Assembly: GCA_032358165.1 (NCBI GenBank)
Contig: JAALGY010000054.1
Span: forward strand, 992,001 to 1,056,000
Source of the DNA: Diplosphaera chodatii
Lineage: Eukaryota > Chlorophyta > Trebouxiophyceae > Prasiolales > Stichococcaceae
Reading direction: 5' to 3'
DNA: 64,000 nt
A program made the position numbers and the translations under genes. The notes below the pieces were generated by a model, which worked only from the letters and a program-made list of their open reading frames with translations, was not told where the DNA came from and did not search any database. Within the stretch, counting starts at the first letter, position 1. Every line of letters begins with the position of its first letter. This document shows positions 51,001 through 63,453 of this stretch, one piece after another.

Positions 51001-54000
51001 CAATGTCGCAACAGGTACTGGGGCTTGACATGATATTTTCTATGTACATGCCTATGGCATATTTAAGGAGTGCCCAGTGCTCGTTGCCTTCACACTTGCC
51101 ATTGCCATCCATGAGTGCATGTTGATGCGGCCCACATGCACGCAAGCACTTCTGATCGTGGCTGCACTGGTCAGCAGGGGTGAAGTGGCCATGGTTCTGC
51201 TCGAGCAACAACTACATCCGGAAGCTCATCACGGGAGTGGTGCCGCCTCTGATCCTCACCCTGTGGCAGGGCATCATCGTGCCCCAGTGGTTCTACTACT
51301 GGTGCCAGGTGTGCGGCGTTGGATCTTTCTCCGTTGGCGTTGCAGTGGAGCATTTTCTGCAGCCATGCAAGTCACTCCATTGGCACTGTCTTCTCAGGAG
51401 TGTAGGCTGATGTCCACCTGGTACTACGAAGCTGGCAGTCGTGTGCACATGCTGTGATGACAGGCGATGATGCTCCCTTTGCAGGCAGAGCGCCGTGCGG
51501 CGTCCTTCACGCAGCTGGACCAGCGCATCCTGAGCATCTTCTACTGGTGGTCCGTGTTCAGCGTGTTCCTGGGCGCGATGCTGGGGGGCTCCATCTTCTC
51601 GCAGTTTCGCGTTGCTCTGGAGGATCCCGGTAGGTTGGCTGATGACCTCCCCTATGCTCTATTCAAACACCTGCGCTGATAGGCAACCCTACCTTGCACC
51701 TGCAGGTCCAGCACAAAGTATCATGCCGGTATAGCCACGTTCAGCCAAGTGCAGCAGCAAGGTTGCAGTCGGTAGTGTGCTGCTCATGTTGGCATCTGAC
51801 GCGCTGCCTTTGTGTCGGCCGCAGGCCAGATTGCAAGCATCATTGGCACAGCCCTGCCGACCAGCTCAAACTTCTTCATCAACTACGCAATCGTCCAGGT
51901 GGGCTGATGGATTCTGAAAGCCTGCCTTAGCCAACCAGCATGCAAGCTTCTGCATGTTGCGTGCTGACCTGTTGGTCGTGCTTGTGCTTGTCACTGAGTT
52001 CACTGTGCATTGTTCCATGCAGGCGCTCGCCATTGTGGTACGTCCGCATCACCAGCCCGAGCTGCCATAGTGCTGGTTCTGTTGCAGTTGTAGATAGCTG
52101 TCGAACTGACTGCCGAAATCGTCACGTGTCTGGCTGTGATCATTCAAACGCTTGCAAATGCCTACAACGTTGGACTGTTGTGCTGACTGCAGCCCTTCAG
52201 GTTCATGTTCCCGCACATGGGTGCGACCTCTGTCTCTCGTGCAGATTTGAACGACTGCTCCTGCGGTGGCTTCACGCATGAAAATTTATTCGACCTCTAG
52301 CAGAGCGTGGATGAATGGCTTCCTGATATGAGCTGACGCTGCCTCGCAGGGGTCTTCCCGTGGGTGTTCCGCTCCTGTGGCTTCTGCAGTGAGTGCTCCT
52401 GCCAGCACTGTGTTCGCATCTTGACGACATTGCATATCACCCTGCTTTAAAGGAAGAAGCGTAGGTGTGGTGGCTGGGCTGCCAACAGCGTCGAGTTACC
52501 TCCGTCCATGACTGCAGAGCCTGCCACAAAGCGTGTGGAGTATGATACCCTGTGGCCCCATTCTGCACGTGGGGCGAAGGAGATTGCCTTCATTATCCGT
52601 GCGTCTTTCTATACCGTCCCCAGTGTCCTATGCTGGATTGATCATTGATTGTTTTCAGACTATTTGCGGTGTTGACTGCTGACCCCACTGCCTCCCTGTC
52701 ACACATCTCCATGGGCACATATGTCACTTAAGATCCCAGTGCACCTCAGGCGCCGGCAGTATGTTGACATTACTGTCGTCCTCGCTGCATTGCAGTGATC
52801 TACATCATTGGGCTGGCATATGCAGCTGCCAGCCCGCTCATCCTGCCAGTGGTGCTGCTGTACAGCGTGCTGGCCTGGATGTTTTGGCGCTACGCAAGTG
52901 CGCCGCTGCCCACCCCTTTGCCATGAGCAGTCGACAAACGTTGACTTCTTGTGTGTGTGGCATGTTGCATTGCACGTCCCTCTGTCTCTCCAGGTTGCCC
53001 TTAGCTACGCTGAAAGGTACAGCCTCTGTGGTTGTTGCTGACGTTGTGTGCTCCATGTCGGCTGCAGTGCTGTACTTCTTTGAACGGTGCTATGAGTCTG
53101 GCGGCCGGCTGTTCGAGCGCATCTTCAGCCAGATGGTTTTTTCGCTGTTCATCTTTGAGGCATTCACAGGTGCACGACCTGTCACTGCAGCCATCGGATG
53201 GTCAACGTGGCACAGCTCCCCTTCGTATGGAGAACCCTGCGATTAATCCACAGCAGTGCTATGCTAGTCAACTGTCAGAGCGGCTGCAGTTGCTGATCAT
53301 TTCTATGCTCCTGCAGCGGCTGTCTTCTTCGCCAACTCGGCATGGGCGCAGGGCTCCATCGTCCTCATCACGCTCACCATCTACCTGTACCACTTCCACA
53401 AGTGCGCTCAAACTACACGGGCCTGTCTCTAACGCCCGCCACCAGCCCCTTGATCATCCCACTATTTCTGTGGCTTGGCTTCCACTTCTGCACCAACTGG
53501 CTGTGAGAGTCGTGAACCTGCCCTGCTGAGGACCCTGACTCAGGTTGCACCGTGGTGCATCGCCGCAGGCACTGCGTGCTGCAGTTCGGGCACACCAAGC
53601 ACGTGCCGCTGGAGAGCGCGACGGGGGCGCCCCGCGCCTCAGTGGACCCGGCCATCTACATCCCGCCGGCGCTGCGCCACGGCTGCGCGGGCTGGTACCC
53701 CGAGTCCGGCAAGGCCTGGGAGGCCTGGAACGCCAAGGTCAGCCGCCCCCACCCTCGCACTCGTGCCCTGCCACATATACCCGCACCCGCAGGCTGTGGT
53801 TCCACTGTGGCCCCAGGCAATAACTGGGACTGAGGCGTTGCTTCGCACTTGAGACTTTTGGTGTTTGCATAAGCGTTTGCATGTCACTGCAGCGTATGCC
53901 CCCACTCTGAACCTGCGTTGAAATCGGTGCGGAGATGGCTGCGTTCTCTATGTGCACCCATGTGAGCCTGTTGCCACTGCATCTGTTTTTTTCTCGCAGG

Positions 54001-54014
54001 TGTACACGGTGTGA
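45081..54014 (+). CDS. OSCA/CSC1-type calcium-permeable stress-gated cation channel (DUF221 family) with long cytosolic insert
   Basis: Predicted multi-pass membrane channel of the hyperosmolality- and stretch-gated OSCA/TMEM63 family. The N-terminal membrane part has LYLMAVIGVICFIFFIVFRK, then VPIFTVKDEDFIRSCGLDSL, a standard family motif, and VQLFLPITIIACLV. Next, FCVYVYIVVIYASWLLRRQY leads into a cytosolic loop. In place of the usual short linker there is a very long Ser/Pro/Gly/Ala/Arg-rich stretch (about 46700-48500). The cytosolic PHM7-like domain resumes at QQYVVLVEGVP with HEFFSYLFPDTFQLALPVLR, EVDLLLSKWDQAAKALE and ESFFVFFNDQRSAATAAQ. The channel core follows: SLLVAIPIAIMIIFPIGIFA, VVPPLILTLWQGIIVP, LSIFYWWSVFSVFLGAMLGG, IGTALPTSSNFFINYAIVQA, GLAYAAASPLILPVVLLYSV, FSQMVFSLFIFEAFTAAVFF. 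It stops at TGA 54012-54014. The first exon is ambiguous: ATG 45081 joins the second exon in phase, ATG 45178 in another frame is possible. Confidence 0.88.
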
Positions 54015-54667
54015 TGACCATGCGCTACCACCGCGGGGCGCATGGTTGCAAAACTGAGGGCTCTCAGGGAGAGCACTGTAGCATGTTTGCCAGGCAGTGC
54101 ACACCCTAGCATGTTGTCAGCAGCATTTGTCGAGCCTGTGCACTGCTACCGGGTAGCAAAGGTCCCAATTGAGCGTGTCGGGGTCAGCAGGCTGATCAGA
54201 TGTAGATTTGATACATGGAAGAGAAGTGAGGTAGGGTTGCGTGCCATCCATGCATTGGATGCATCGGTTGGCGTATCGTATCATGAAGCGTACTTGGGGT
54301 CGCAGCACAGACTTGAAGACTGTACACTTCCTCTGCTCACTGTAGCATTTGTTGCCTGTTCTTTGAAGGTGTTTGTAACCAGCTGACCGATGTGCTCAGC
54401 CCATGATCTGTTTTACAACTCCAACTGTTGGTTGTTCCATTCCCATTACGGTATGCGTGCCAACATACTATGGTACATGCCTAATGAAACACCCTTGTCA
54501 GCTGTTTGAGAAGTCATCAACCATGTGAGACCTGCCTGTCGGTCATCTGAGTGTGCGCCCCAATATGACAAGCTGCCCCGGGGCCGCCTTCGCCGCCTGG
54601 CCGCATGAGAGCAGTCAGCCAGCACTTGCTCGAAGGCTCAGAACGCCCCCCGACGTGATGTCTGCAC
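54015..54667. other. Convergent intergenic region between the channel and the coiled-coil gene
   Basis: About 650 bases between two gene ends that face each other. A TGTAA at about 54372 could serve the plus-strand channel gene. No exon or repeat was recognised. Confidence 0.45.
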
Positions 54668-57058
54668 TCACAGCCGCATGAGGTCGCGGCTGTGGCTGCT
54701 GCCGAAGCCCTCATCCGAGTCGAAGGCCGCAAACTCCAGCTTTGGCATGGCTGCCACCCGCTTGCCGCCCTTCTTCTCCCCCTGCGTACACCACGGGTCC
54801 ATCAGGTGCTGACGGTGATGCCTCTTACAGGTCAGCTGCACGAGCAAGAACGCCCGGCGCGGTGCAGGTCGCCGCACGACCGTCTGCATGCATGTTGCGC
54901 ATGGGCAGCCCACCTTGACCTTGGCGAAGAGGGGCTTGTGCTGCTGTGGCGGCGGGGGTGGCGGCATGTTCTCAATGGCGCCCAGCGGCTGCTTCGGCTG
55001 CGCGGCCGGCTGCGACGCTGGCTGCGCCGGCTCAGCAAAGGTGAGGCTGCCCATGTCCAGCAACGCCTGCCGACAGCCATGCAACTGTGTCATGTCACCT
55101 CACTTCTGCAGCTGCAAGGCTCAGCAGTGTGTTGACATCACACAGCCGTCCTCACACCGTGCAGCACCGTCACTGTGCGCAACAGGGGTGCCGGGCGTAG
55201 TATGCATCAGGCTGACCTGGGCCTTGCGTGGTGTGAGGCCCGCAACGCCAAAGCTGCTCATGTGCAGGCGGCGCGACATGCCCGCATCCTTGGGCGGCGT
55301 CTTTGCCGTCGGGAAGGCAAGCGCACTGCAGATGGAACCACACACTCACGGATCGAAAAATTGGGCACTCTGGCTGACGTCCTGCATGTGCGTGATCAGC
55401 TTTAGCGGCTGCGCTGATCCTGTCTGGCTGGTGTCATTCCTGTGTAAGTGGTCAAGCGTGTCAAAGTGCGCACCCGGTGGACTGCTGTTGCAGGCTGCCC
55501 TCGCGCGCGGCTGCTGCGGTCAGCAGCCGGGACATGCGCGCCTTCGAGTCCATCAGCAGCTGCATCTGTAGGGGCGTTGCACACAGCCCACTCATGCTTT
55601 GCAACATGGATGCCAGGCTGAAGGTTCACTCCACAGAACTCTCAATCACTGCAGTGTGTTCATTCCAAACAGATGCACCTTGCTGGTCCATGTTGCATCC
55701 ATGGTGAGGTGCAAGTCGCTGCTGGGCCTGCAGAGCATGGCCCACACCGTGTCAGTCTGGTGAGGCAGATCCAGGTACACTGCGACCAGGTACACTGCTA
55801 CTAGGCCCATGTCTTCGAAGTACACATGCTCCCGGAGCGGGCGCGCGGCGCCGCACGTGATCTGCTGGGGGGCGGGCAGCGCCGGGAGGCCCTCCGGCGC
55901 GAGGTGCACCTCCACGCCCAGGGCGGCCATCCTGCCCAGGAATGCTGCGGCATCCACCCCGCCCGCCGACCACGACTGCACCGCCGCCGCCACCTGCAGC
56001 GCCGGGGACATGGCGTCGGCCTCAGTGGCTAGACGTGCGCAGTATCTGCTGGGTCCGGATGCACCTTTATAACTGGCGGCAGTGGACAGCGCTTCTGGAT
56101 AGCAGGCTGTCCATGAAGTTGGGCGGGCACCCCAGTGTGGACAACTGTGGCACACCAGGTGAGAGTGCTCACCTCTGCTCGGAGCTCGTCCAGCTGCGCC
56201 ATCAACCGTGCGGCCTCGGCATCGCTGTCCGACTTCAGCATCTCCACCTACATAGGCACAACAGCATGGTGTGAGCGCAGGCGCCCAGCGCTGTGTGAGC
56301 AATGGTGACCGGGCGCCGCAGGCGTGCGATGTCTATCAACGGTCCGCACCTGCTGCAGCAGTCCATCGTTCTTGGACTGCAGGTCTGTTGCCGACGCCTC
56401 GAGCTCTGTGAAGCGCCGCAGCAGCAGCTTGGACTGGTCCTCCAGGGCTGCCTTCTCCGCCTGCACCGCGGGCACACAGCACTGGAGGCCAATGGTGGCA
56501 CGGTAGTGGTTTGCGCGTCACAATGACGGCGAGCGGTGCCGAACTTCAGGGCCCTGGCCTGGAAGCAGGCAGCGGCCCACCTGGAGGCTGGCCTTCTGGG
56601 CCTGCAGTGCAGCCTGCTGCGCCTGCAGACTGGCCTTCTCTGACTCCAGCACCTTCGTCGCCGTCGTGGCACGCTCTCGCTGCTGCTTCTCTGACTTCAG
56701 CTCCCTTTGCACAGCCTGTGGCCAGACACACGATTGCATGATCAGCCACAGTGGCGTTTCGACCTCAGCACTGCACCACCCATGCATGCGCCCTTGCTAC
56801 AATATCTGACGATCCGAGACGTAATGCATGTTGCGGCATCACTCAGTAGCATAACCAGGGTGACGGACGAAGTCGAACACTGCCAGCATCGTGCCATTGC
56901 AGCTGCGTGTGCAAAGCACCACGTGCAGGCACCTCGAGGGCAGCCTTCAGCTCGGCCTCACGCTTCTGTATGACCTCCACATCCGGATCGCCAGGAGGTC
57001 TGTGAATGGCACGGTGGATCTCCAGCACCGCGGCGCCCGCCAGGAAAACCGAGAACAT
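54668..57058 (-). CDS. Coiled-coil protein of unknown function with a short N-terminal hydrophobic segment
   Basis: Not recognised. The minimal start ATG at 57058 gives MFSVFLAGAAVLEIHRAIHR, a short hydrophobic segment, then a charged helix. Clean coiled-coil exons follow: 56715-56581 (Lys/Glu/Gln heptads, SLQAQQAALQAQKASLQ), 56460-56350 (KAALEDQSKLLLRRFTELEA) and 56247-56173 (EMLKSDSDAEAARLMAQLDE). From 55993 comes a helical segment (VQSWSAGGVDAAAFLGRMAA), then MQLLMDSKARMSRLLTAAAA (about 55567), MSRRLHMSSFGVAGLTPRKA (about 55280), a Pro/Gln-rich linker with six prolines, and a conserved-looking end KLEFAAFDSDEGFGSSHSRD before TGA at 54668-54670. An upstream ATG at 57138 (MTTTIELLRRC) might be the true start but would need a 32-nt intron. 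The mix of coiled coil and Pro/Ser tail suggests a cytoskeletal or membrane-tethering scaffold, which is inference only. Confidence 0.6.
55771..55797. repeat. 12-bp direct repeat with 3-bp spacer inside the coiled-coil gene
   Basis: CCAGGTACACTG occurs at 55771-55782 and again at 55786-55797. Read on the minus strand as coding it would give a doubled VAVYL, but it overlaps possible splice donors (GTG/GTC), so it may instead be a duplicated donor region. Confidence 0.75.
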
Positions 57059-57749
57059 CCTGCTGTCCTGCGTCTGTCGAGGTCCCAATCCCAGGCGTGT
57101 CACACGCAGCGACGGAGCAGCTCAATGGTCGTCGTCATGATCAAGTGTGCTGCACGATATGCGATCGCCTGAATGTGGACAACGTGTTGGAAGCAAGTAT
57201 CAGCAACGCAGCAACGTCCAACGATGATAGATCATGCTCAGCTGCTGACAACTGGTTTGAAGCGGGCCTTTTGTCCAATGGGGACCGGTCAGCCCTGCCC
57301 TTCAGGCGTCTGGTCTCTGTCCTCGTGGGGTCATGGCTTCGTCGACTTCAACGCAGACGGCCTTTTGCGACCGTGTCGGAAGCTCAAAGCGCGTTAAAGC
57401 CGGTGTATGTATCGGATGTTGTGGTGAGCTTCGCGCTGTAGTTGTGTCGGATTCCGTGAGCGTTTGCAACAGGGTCCTTCCGCCCCTTCGTTGTGCCAGC
57501 TCTTCCTCTTTCATTCCACCGCCTACCACACCTGTTAGACCTTGATATATAGTACAATATCGACACATCTCATTCAAACCGCGACAGCATGCTGCCGACC
57601 TAAAGTCGAGACCAGTGCAGCGGCCGCCCGAAACACCAAGGTGCACTTGCGCTACAAGGCATGATCCTCCTGTTAGACAACTCAAAATGACTCTTACTGC
57701 TCAAATTGTTGATTGTGGTGTGGCACCGCCACGTTCGCAGGGAGCCACG
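57059..57749. promoter_or_regulatory. Divergent intergenic region between the coiled-coil gene and the GT34 gene
   Basis: About 690 bases between two start codons facing apart. An AT-rich TATATAG stretch at about 57545 lies some 200 bases upstream of the GT34 start and could be a TATA-like element. No coding exon was recognised, apart from a possible short first exon of the minus-strand gene near 57138. Confidence 0.4.
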
Positions 57750-60700
57750 ATGGAGCTTATCGTGCGACTGATGGCGCTGCTGCCTGGAGTGCTGCTGTGT
57801 GCATCGAGCTGGCCGCAGCCAGCAGGGGCGCTGCAACTTGACAACATGCAAGGCGTCCGGACGAAGCTCTCTGCAGCAAGACAGCTGCTGCCGGTGTGCG
57901 ACTCAAGCAGAGCGCCCGCCATCGCAGCCGAGATGCCGGCCTTGATGGCCTCCAGCCGTCCAGAGAAGTGGTGGGAGCACAGCCTGGACGACGACACGCG
58001 CTGCAAAGACGTTGCGTATGCGCGGCCTGCGCGCATGTTGAGTACCTCGGCAGTTCCAACCGCAGTCGAGTGTGCTGCCAGCTGCAGGTAGGGCAACGCT
58101 GGGACAAGGCGTGGTGTTGCTCTGCCTTACAAACGACTTTGGGCATTTGCCACGCTATGCATCCTGGTCAACAGATTGTGTGTGGATGCGAACAGGCTGC
58201 AGGAGAACTGCACGGCCTGGCTGTGGTGCACTGATGCCCGCGGCTGCGCGGTGTCGGGCGGTCGGCAACTACAGTCACAGGGTTGCGCCCTGTGGCGGCT
58301 AGACATGCTGCCGCTGGCAAGGCCGGACTCGGATGTGCTGCCTGAGGCAGCTGGTCGGGACATGTACAATCATACGGTTGGGTTCCTGTCTGGTAGGTAC
58401 ACGACATACATGAAGTGCCAGTATGCCACTAATGCCGGGAGGCCAGCACTTATGAGCACGCAGCTCTACTGTTGTACTCTTGCAATCTATATGATGCAAA
58501 GCAAATATGTCTATTGCAACGTGTGCAGGTCGCCTCTACCACCGACCAACACCGCTGCACATGCTGACTGCACAAAAGGTTTGCACGGCAGCCAGCTGGG
58601 CACCAAGACAGGCCGTTCATGCTGATCACCTGAGCCGGATCTCGCTGACGAACAAGATGACCTTTGCCAGGCTGCATGGTGTAAGTCTGGAGGTCGTCTC
58701 TAACCCGGTGAGACAACATGCTGTGTCGACTCCCACAAGACCCCGCATCAGTCACGAGGACCATTTGCAAATGGCAGCCCAGGCCCGATGAGGTCTGTTT
58801 GATTCATTCATCTGAACCCTTGTTGCAGACCAGCAGCAAGTTGGACATTATATTGTCCGTGCTGGAGCGACTGCACCAAAGCCAGGCGCCCCAAGAATGG
58901 CTGCTCTGGATGGGAGCAAGCAGCATGGTGTGGTGTGCAGATAGATCATGGTGGCTGTCGAGTGCTTGTCAGCGGAATGCTGCTGGTAATCATATCCACC
59001 TCATAACTGTTGGCGCAGGTGGCCAATGCTGTTTTTGCCTTCCCCCTGGCCAAGTACGCTCAGAAAGGGCATGACCTTGTGGTGGGCGGCAAACCAGAGC
59101 TCGTCCTAGCTGGCGATGCCTGGGGTCAGTGCAGACGGTTTCATAGATCCACTGCAGCGTGAACTCATAGAAGCTCTCCTTCAGGTTGGTAGCCATGCTG
59201 ACCCTGTTGTATACACATACCGTAGGGTTTGACTCTCAAATCATGCTGATACGCAATACGCCCTGGTCGCGACGCTTTATCAGCCGCGCCGCTGACCTGC
59301 TCGTCATGCCTGAGAGACTGGAAGAGGTGAATCCAGAACTGGTTTAGTATGGTTGTGGATGGTGCGTGTTGTCCTCAGCACATTCTTGGGGGATGATACA
59401 AGTTGCACCGTGGCGTGCAGGTCCAGAGGACTGTGTTAAAACTGCACAACAGCACTGCTGTGGACGACCGCCTCGTGCTCACGCACATGTTTCGGAGCAG
59501 GTGAAAACTTCCTGATAGCATGTTCAGCGTGGTGACAGCAAGCAAATAGTTTGTTCAAGTCCGGCGCTCATGTCGACTACACTCCAATGTTCGGCGTGGC
59601 GCAGCCCAGAAACGCAGAAGCGTGTGCTCTTTGAGAAAAAGTTCTGCTGGAGTTGCAACATGCAAGCCACTGACCTCAGAATGCCGGCAGCTTTCACTAT
59701 CTCGCTGTATGGCTCACCGAAGTGCAACGAACATTCAGTCGCGCAGGTGAAGTACCCAGCTGCATTTCGATCGGCAGGGCCTGATGAGCTCAGCACCAAG
59801 CCTGTTACTATATACATGCATTTGTGCGAGCCGTGCAGGAATCGCATCTGTCGCCAACAGGCGACTAGTATGACTTGCTGACCTGCGTGCCCTCGCAGGA
59901 TCAGCAGCAGAACGTGCAGATGGTTATGCCTGCTGAGGAGTGCTCCTTCATCCGCACCCTGGAGCAGTCGCAGCCAGTGCTGGCCACTGACCCGGGCGTG
60001 GCGCTGACTGCTGTACAACCTGTAACCATTAAGGTTTGTCTAGAATGCTTTGCCAGGCAGCGCCCTACAATGTGCCATGCAGTCCAGGCTGTATCGATGT
60101 CCGTTTACTGCGTGGGTCTTACACCGACCGCGTAGCAGTTTCAGCAGGTTCGGAGGTACCTTCCTTGCCTTCCTGCAGAGACAAACGGCATTTTGACCAC
60201 TTGACCCCCCTCTGCCGCAGGATGCTGTGCTGGTGGACGGCAAGAGCAACAAGCAGAGCAGCATCGAGGCCTGCCGGACGGCCTGCCGCAACAACGAGGC
60301 CTGCACAGCATGGCTGTACTGCTGGCATGCGGGGGGCTGCGATGATGGCACCAGCTTCGGAAGTGGACGGTGAGCACATGAGTGTGGTGAGACAGCTGGG
60401 CGGCGGTAGTCTGCTTGCGTCGAGGACCGTGCCGAGCAACATCTGCTAGATCAAGCACATGCTCATGTACCCTGCATGTCTGCAGTTATCCAGAAAGTGC
60501 ATGCGAGCTGCTGCAGCTGCCGCCAAACACGCCCATGATGCACAAAGGCCGGCCCATGGCGTTTTCCAGCTCGTCCATGGGCTACATGCAGCCAGGTACG
60601 TGAGGCCAGTTGTGTACCTGCTTGCCTGCTGAGGGTCTGATGGCCTCACACCGACCTAGGTATGCTGCAACCGCATGCTGAACCGCATCAGTACCGCTCT

Positions 60701-62778
60701 TTGCTGGCATCTGGGTGTGCAGACGATGGACTTGAGCTGGAAGACGGTCGATCTGCCGAAGCACTGGAAGGAGGTCAAGAGGACGCGAATCCAGAGGGTG
60801 CAGCCCGGAGGTTGCTCGGAGGCCAGACAGCAGACGATGAGTCACAGCCGTTTGCAGTTGCCGACTTGCTGCCAGACGAACTGGCTGCTGCCGCACAGCC
60901 TGACAGCTTTGCTGAGGATCAGCTGGGTGGCGATGAGGCTGAGCCTGCCATGCGGCGTGAGACGGTGGCTCTGGCGAGTGCTTGACAGATTGTGCATGTC
61001 AACAGGGCTTGCTCTGCTGTTTAATCCGCTCATTGTTTAAAAATAGCGCCACAGCATGCGTGAGGTTCCACGCCTGGGTGCAGGTGACAGCCATTCCGCA
61101 GGGTTCGTGCGCCCACGCTGCAGCCGATGCCCTGAACGTGTGGTCAGTCCAGAACAAGCAGGACTATGCACAGCTGTACGGCTACGAATTCCACCTGTCT
61201 GCTCATGACGTTGCCACGGGCGTCAAGGTGACCCTGGAGTGTTGGTTGACAAGATCCCGACAGAGGACAAGATCCCGACAGAGGCTTGGAGACAACCATT
61301 GGCACGTTGCTGCTCACTTTGCCATCTGAACCGGCGTATTGCTATGGTGTGAATGAGGCATATTGCAAATGCAGGGGAACTCCAACAAGCTGATGATGTT
61401 GCAGAAGCTTCTGAACGATACACCTCCCGTCTCCGCTGGCGGGGTCGACTGGTTTTGGTGGCTCGACATCGACACTGCCATCGACCCAGCACAGGCATGT
61501 CGCACCACCCAGGAGTGGCAACCTTGTTATGCTTGTATTGCGCTGTTGATTAACGTCCACAAGGGCAGCGCATGGGTCACAGGTCCCTGCCACACATGGT
61601 AGCACTGTTTCTCCACAGTGACGCAGGTGCTGCCGTTGGCTGAGTTCGCTGGACATGACATGGTAATCTGGGGTCATCGGGAAGATGTGGAGGCTGGTGA
61701 CATCACTGGTAGGCAGTGCAGAGTGTCATGTTGAAGTGTAGACTGCGCATGGATCGGCACGCAAGCAGCCTGGGCGGCGAATGTGGCTGCAGGCCTCAAC
61801 ACCGGCAGCATGCTCTTCCGCAACACCGAGTGGACGAGGAATCTGCTCGCCGATCTGTGTGCGTTTGCAGCTCGTGCACATTCTGAGGATCTCCGTACGG
61901 TGACCCTTGGCATACTGCCTAGGACATGCCTGATGGTTGCATTGTGTGAGAAGCCTCTGTCACGAGTTTGCAGCTGCAAACTTGCCGGCTTGACAAGGAC
62001 GGCGTTGCAACCCCGCAGGAGATCAAGCAGCATGTTGCCCTTGTGCCAGGCTTCCATGACACCCCACTGCTGTACTTGGCGCTCAAGCGCACGCCCAGCA
62101 ACTTGGACCGAGTGTATTTTGAAGGCGATGCCGGGCGTGTCAACATTGGACTCAACCGCCACTTTGCACAGGTGGCATAGCTGTGCTTGCCGTAGTTAGG
62201 CAACCAAAAGGGTCTGCAGAGTGGCTTGCTATTGCGCTTGACCCAATCTATTGACATGCGGTCCCTCACCAGATCAATACTGTGGTCCTCTACTGCTGTC
62301 ATTATAGAACATTGACACTGGACACTACAGGTGAAGTGGTCGGCGGACGAACGTCCGATCCTAGTGCACTATGCGGGCTGCAGCTTTTGCGCCGCCACCA
62401 GGAGCGCAAAGCTGAGCGACAGCATCGTGAGCGTGTGTGTCAACGAGTTTGCCAAGGCACTGGTGAGGCCATGTTCGGTGCTGTCCTCCTCGACCCTGGC
62501 TTGTAATCATCTCCAGCATACATGGTCATGGTTGCAAGACTGCAAATATGCACACTGTTTCGGCCATGTTGCCGTAACAGTCAGACGATGCAGTATCGAC
62601 AGACACGTCGGGTGTGGGCCTCAGGAACATGTGGTTGTCTGAAACGATCATTTTGCTGCTTGCGCAGACATTTGCAGACTGCCGGTTGGGTGCCATGCAT
62701 GCGGGCGCTGATGCGGATGGGCTGTGTCAGTACGATGCCAAAGACCTGGCATGGGTACAAGCAGGCCTCGCCGTGTAG
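57750..62778 (+). CDS. Secretory-pathway protein with two GT34 (GMA12/MNN10) glycosyltransferase domains and PAN/apple-like modules
   Basis: Predicted Golgi or secreted protein related to galactosyl/xylosyltransferases. ATG 57750 starts a signal sequence (MELIVRLMALLPGVLLCASS). PAN module 1 spans the 58087/58196 junction (ECAASC joined to RLQENCTAWLWC, with GCAVSGG and GCALW). GT34 domain 1 follows (ISLTNKMTFARLHG, TSSKLDIILSVLERLHQ, EWLLWMGASSM, VFAFPLAKYAQKGHDLVVGG, GFDSQIMLIRNTPWSRRFIS). PAN module 2 is SIEACRTACRNNEACTAWLY with YPESACELLQLP. After an acidic linker comes GT34 domain 2: IPQGSCAHAAADALNVW, YAQLYGYEFHLSAHD, GNSNKLMMLQKLL, VDWFWWLDIDTAI (DxD), GLNTGSMLFRNTEWTRNLLA, ALVPGFHDTPLLYLALK, ADERPILVHYAGCSFCA. 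Stop TAG 62776-62778. Domain 1 has GAS where DxD is expected. Phase-compatible splicing (GTGAGA donor at about 60954, acceptor before 61089) allows one protein; otherwise gene one ends at 60985 and a second begins near 61080. Confidence 0.75.
61248..61283. repeat. Perfect tandem duplication of an 18-bp unit in an intron
   Basis: GACAAGATCCCGACAGAG is repeated back to back at 61248-61265 and 61266-61283, inside the intron between coding ends 61227 and 61375 of the second GT34 domain. It is likely a slippage product. Confidence 0.9.
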
Positions 62779-63453
62779 TCGTCATTCAACACGCTGCATG
62801 ACTGGTCAATGCCACGCAGTAATGAGAGGAGGTGGCCAGTCCTCTGACTGCATCTCAGGTCTTAATTCGACTGTTTCTGTTGTTTTACACCGCTGGTATG
62901 TAAAGCAGGGTTTGCAACCAGACGTGGGATCCAGCATGCCGAATGCAGTACGATGCTTCCAATCGTGACTCGAGGCGGAGCGTCTAGCCTGGCATGCAAG
63001 AGCAGCGACAAGCTGCACAGCTACACGCCGTGTAAACACGCCATGCATCAACATTTGCATATCCAGCCTATGACCGCCTTTGTTAGACAACAGTCATGCG
63101 TTGCCTTTCAAATCAGCAACACCAGCTGGAAACCAGGAACACTTGTGGAGCATCAGGGCTGGCAGTGTCAGAAACCCTTCGAGGGCGCGCACTTGGTAGG
63201 ATGTTTGAGGGCTATAGCATGCAGTTGCAGCTGCACTCTGGGGAGTCGACAGCAGGCTCAAGCCACCAAGGCAGACACATAGTCCATGCAGAACATAGTG
63301 AGTGTCCATCAGGACTCACTGCCGATGACCATACACCTCTAATTCAGCAGGGACAGCGTTTCTCGATTTGCTACAGGGTGGGCGCCATCGAATAACTGAC
63401 AAACGGCGCACATAACAAATATATGCTTGAAAATAGTGTTTTGGTCATCTTTT
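62779..63453. other. Intergenic region between the GT34 gene and tRNA-Ser
   Basis: About 675 bases with no recognisable exon. It should hold the 3' UTR of the GT34 gene. Confidence 0.4.
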
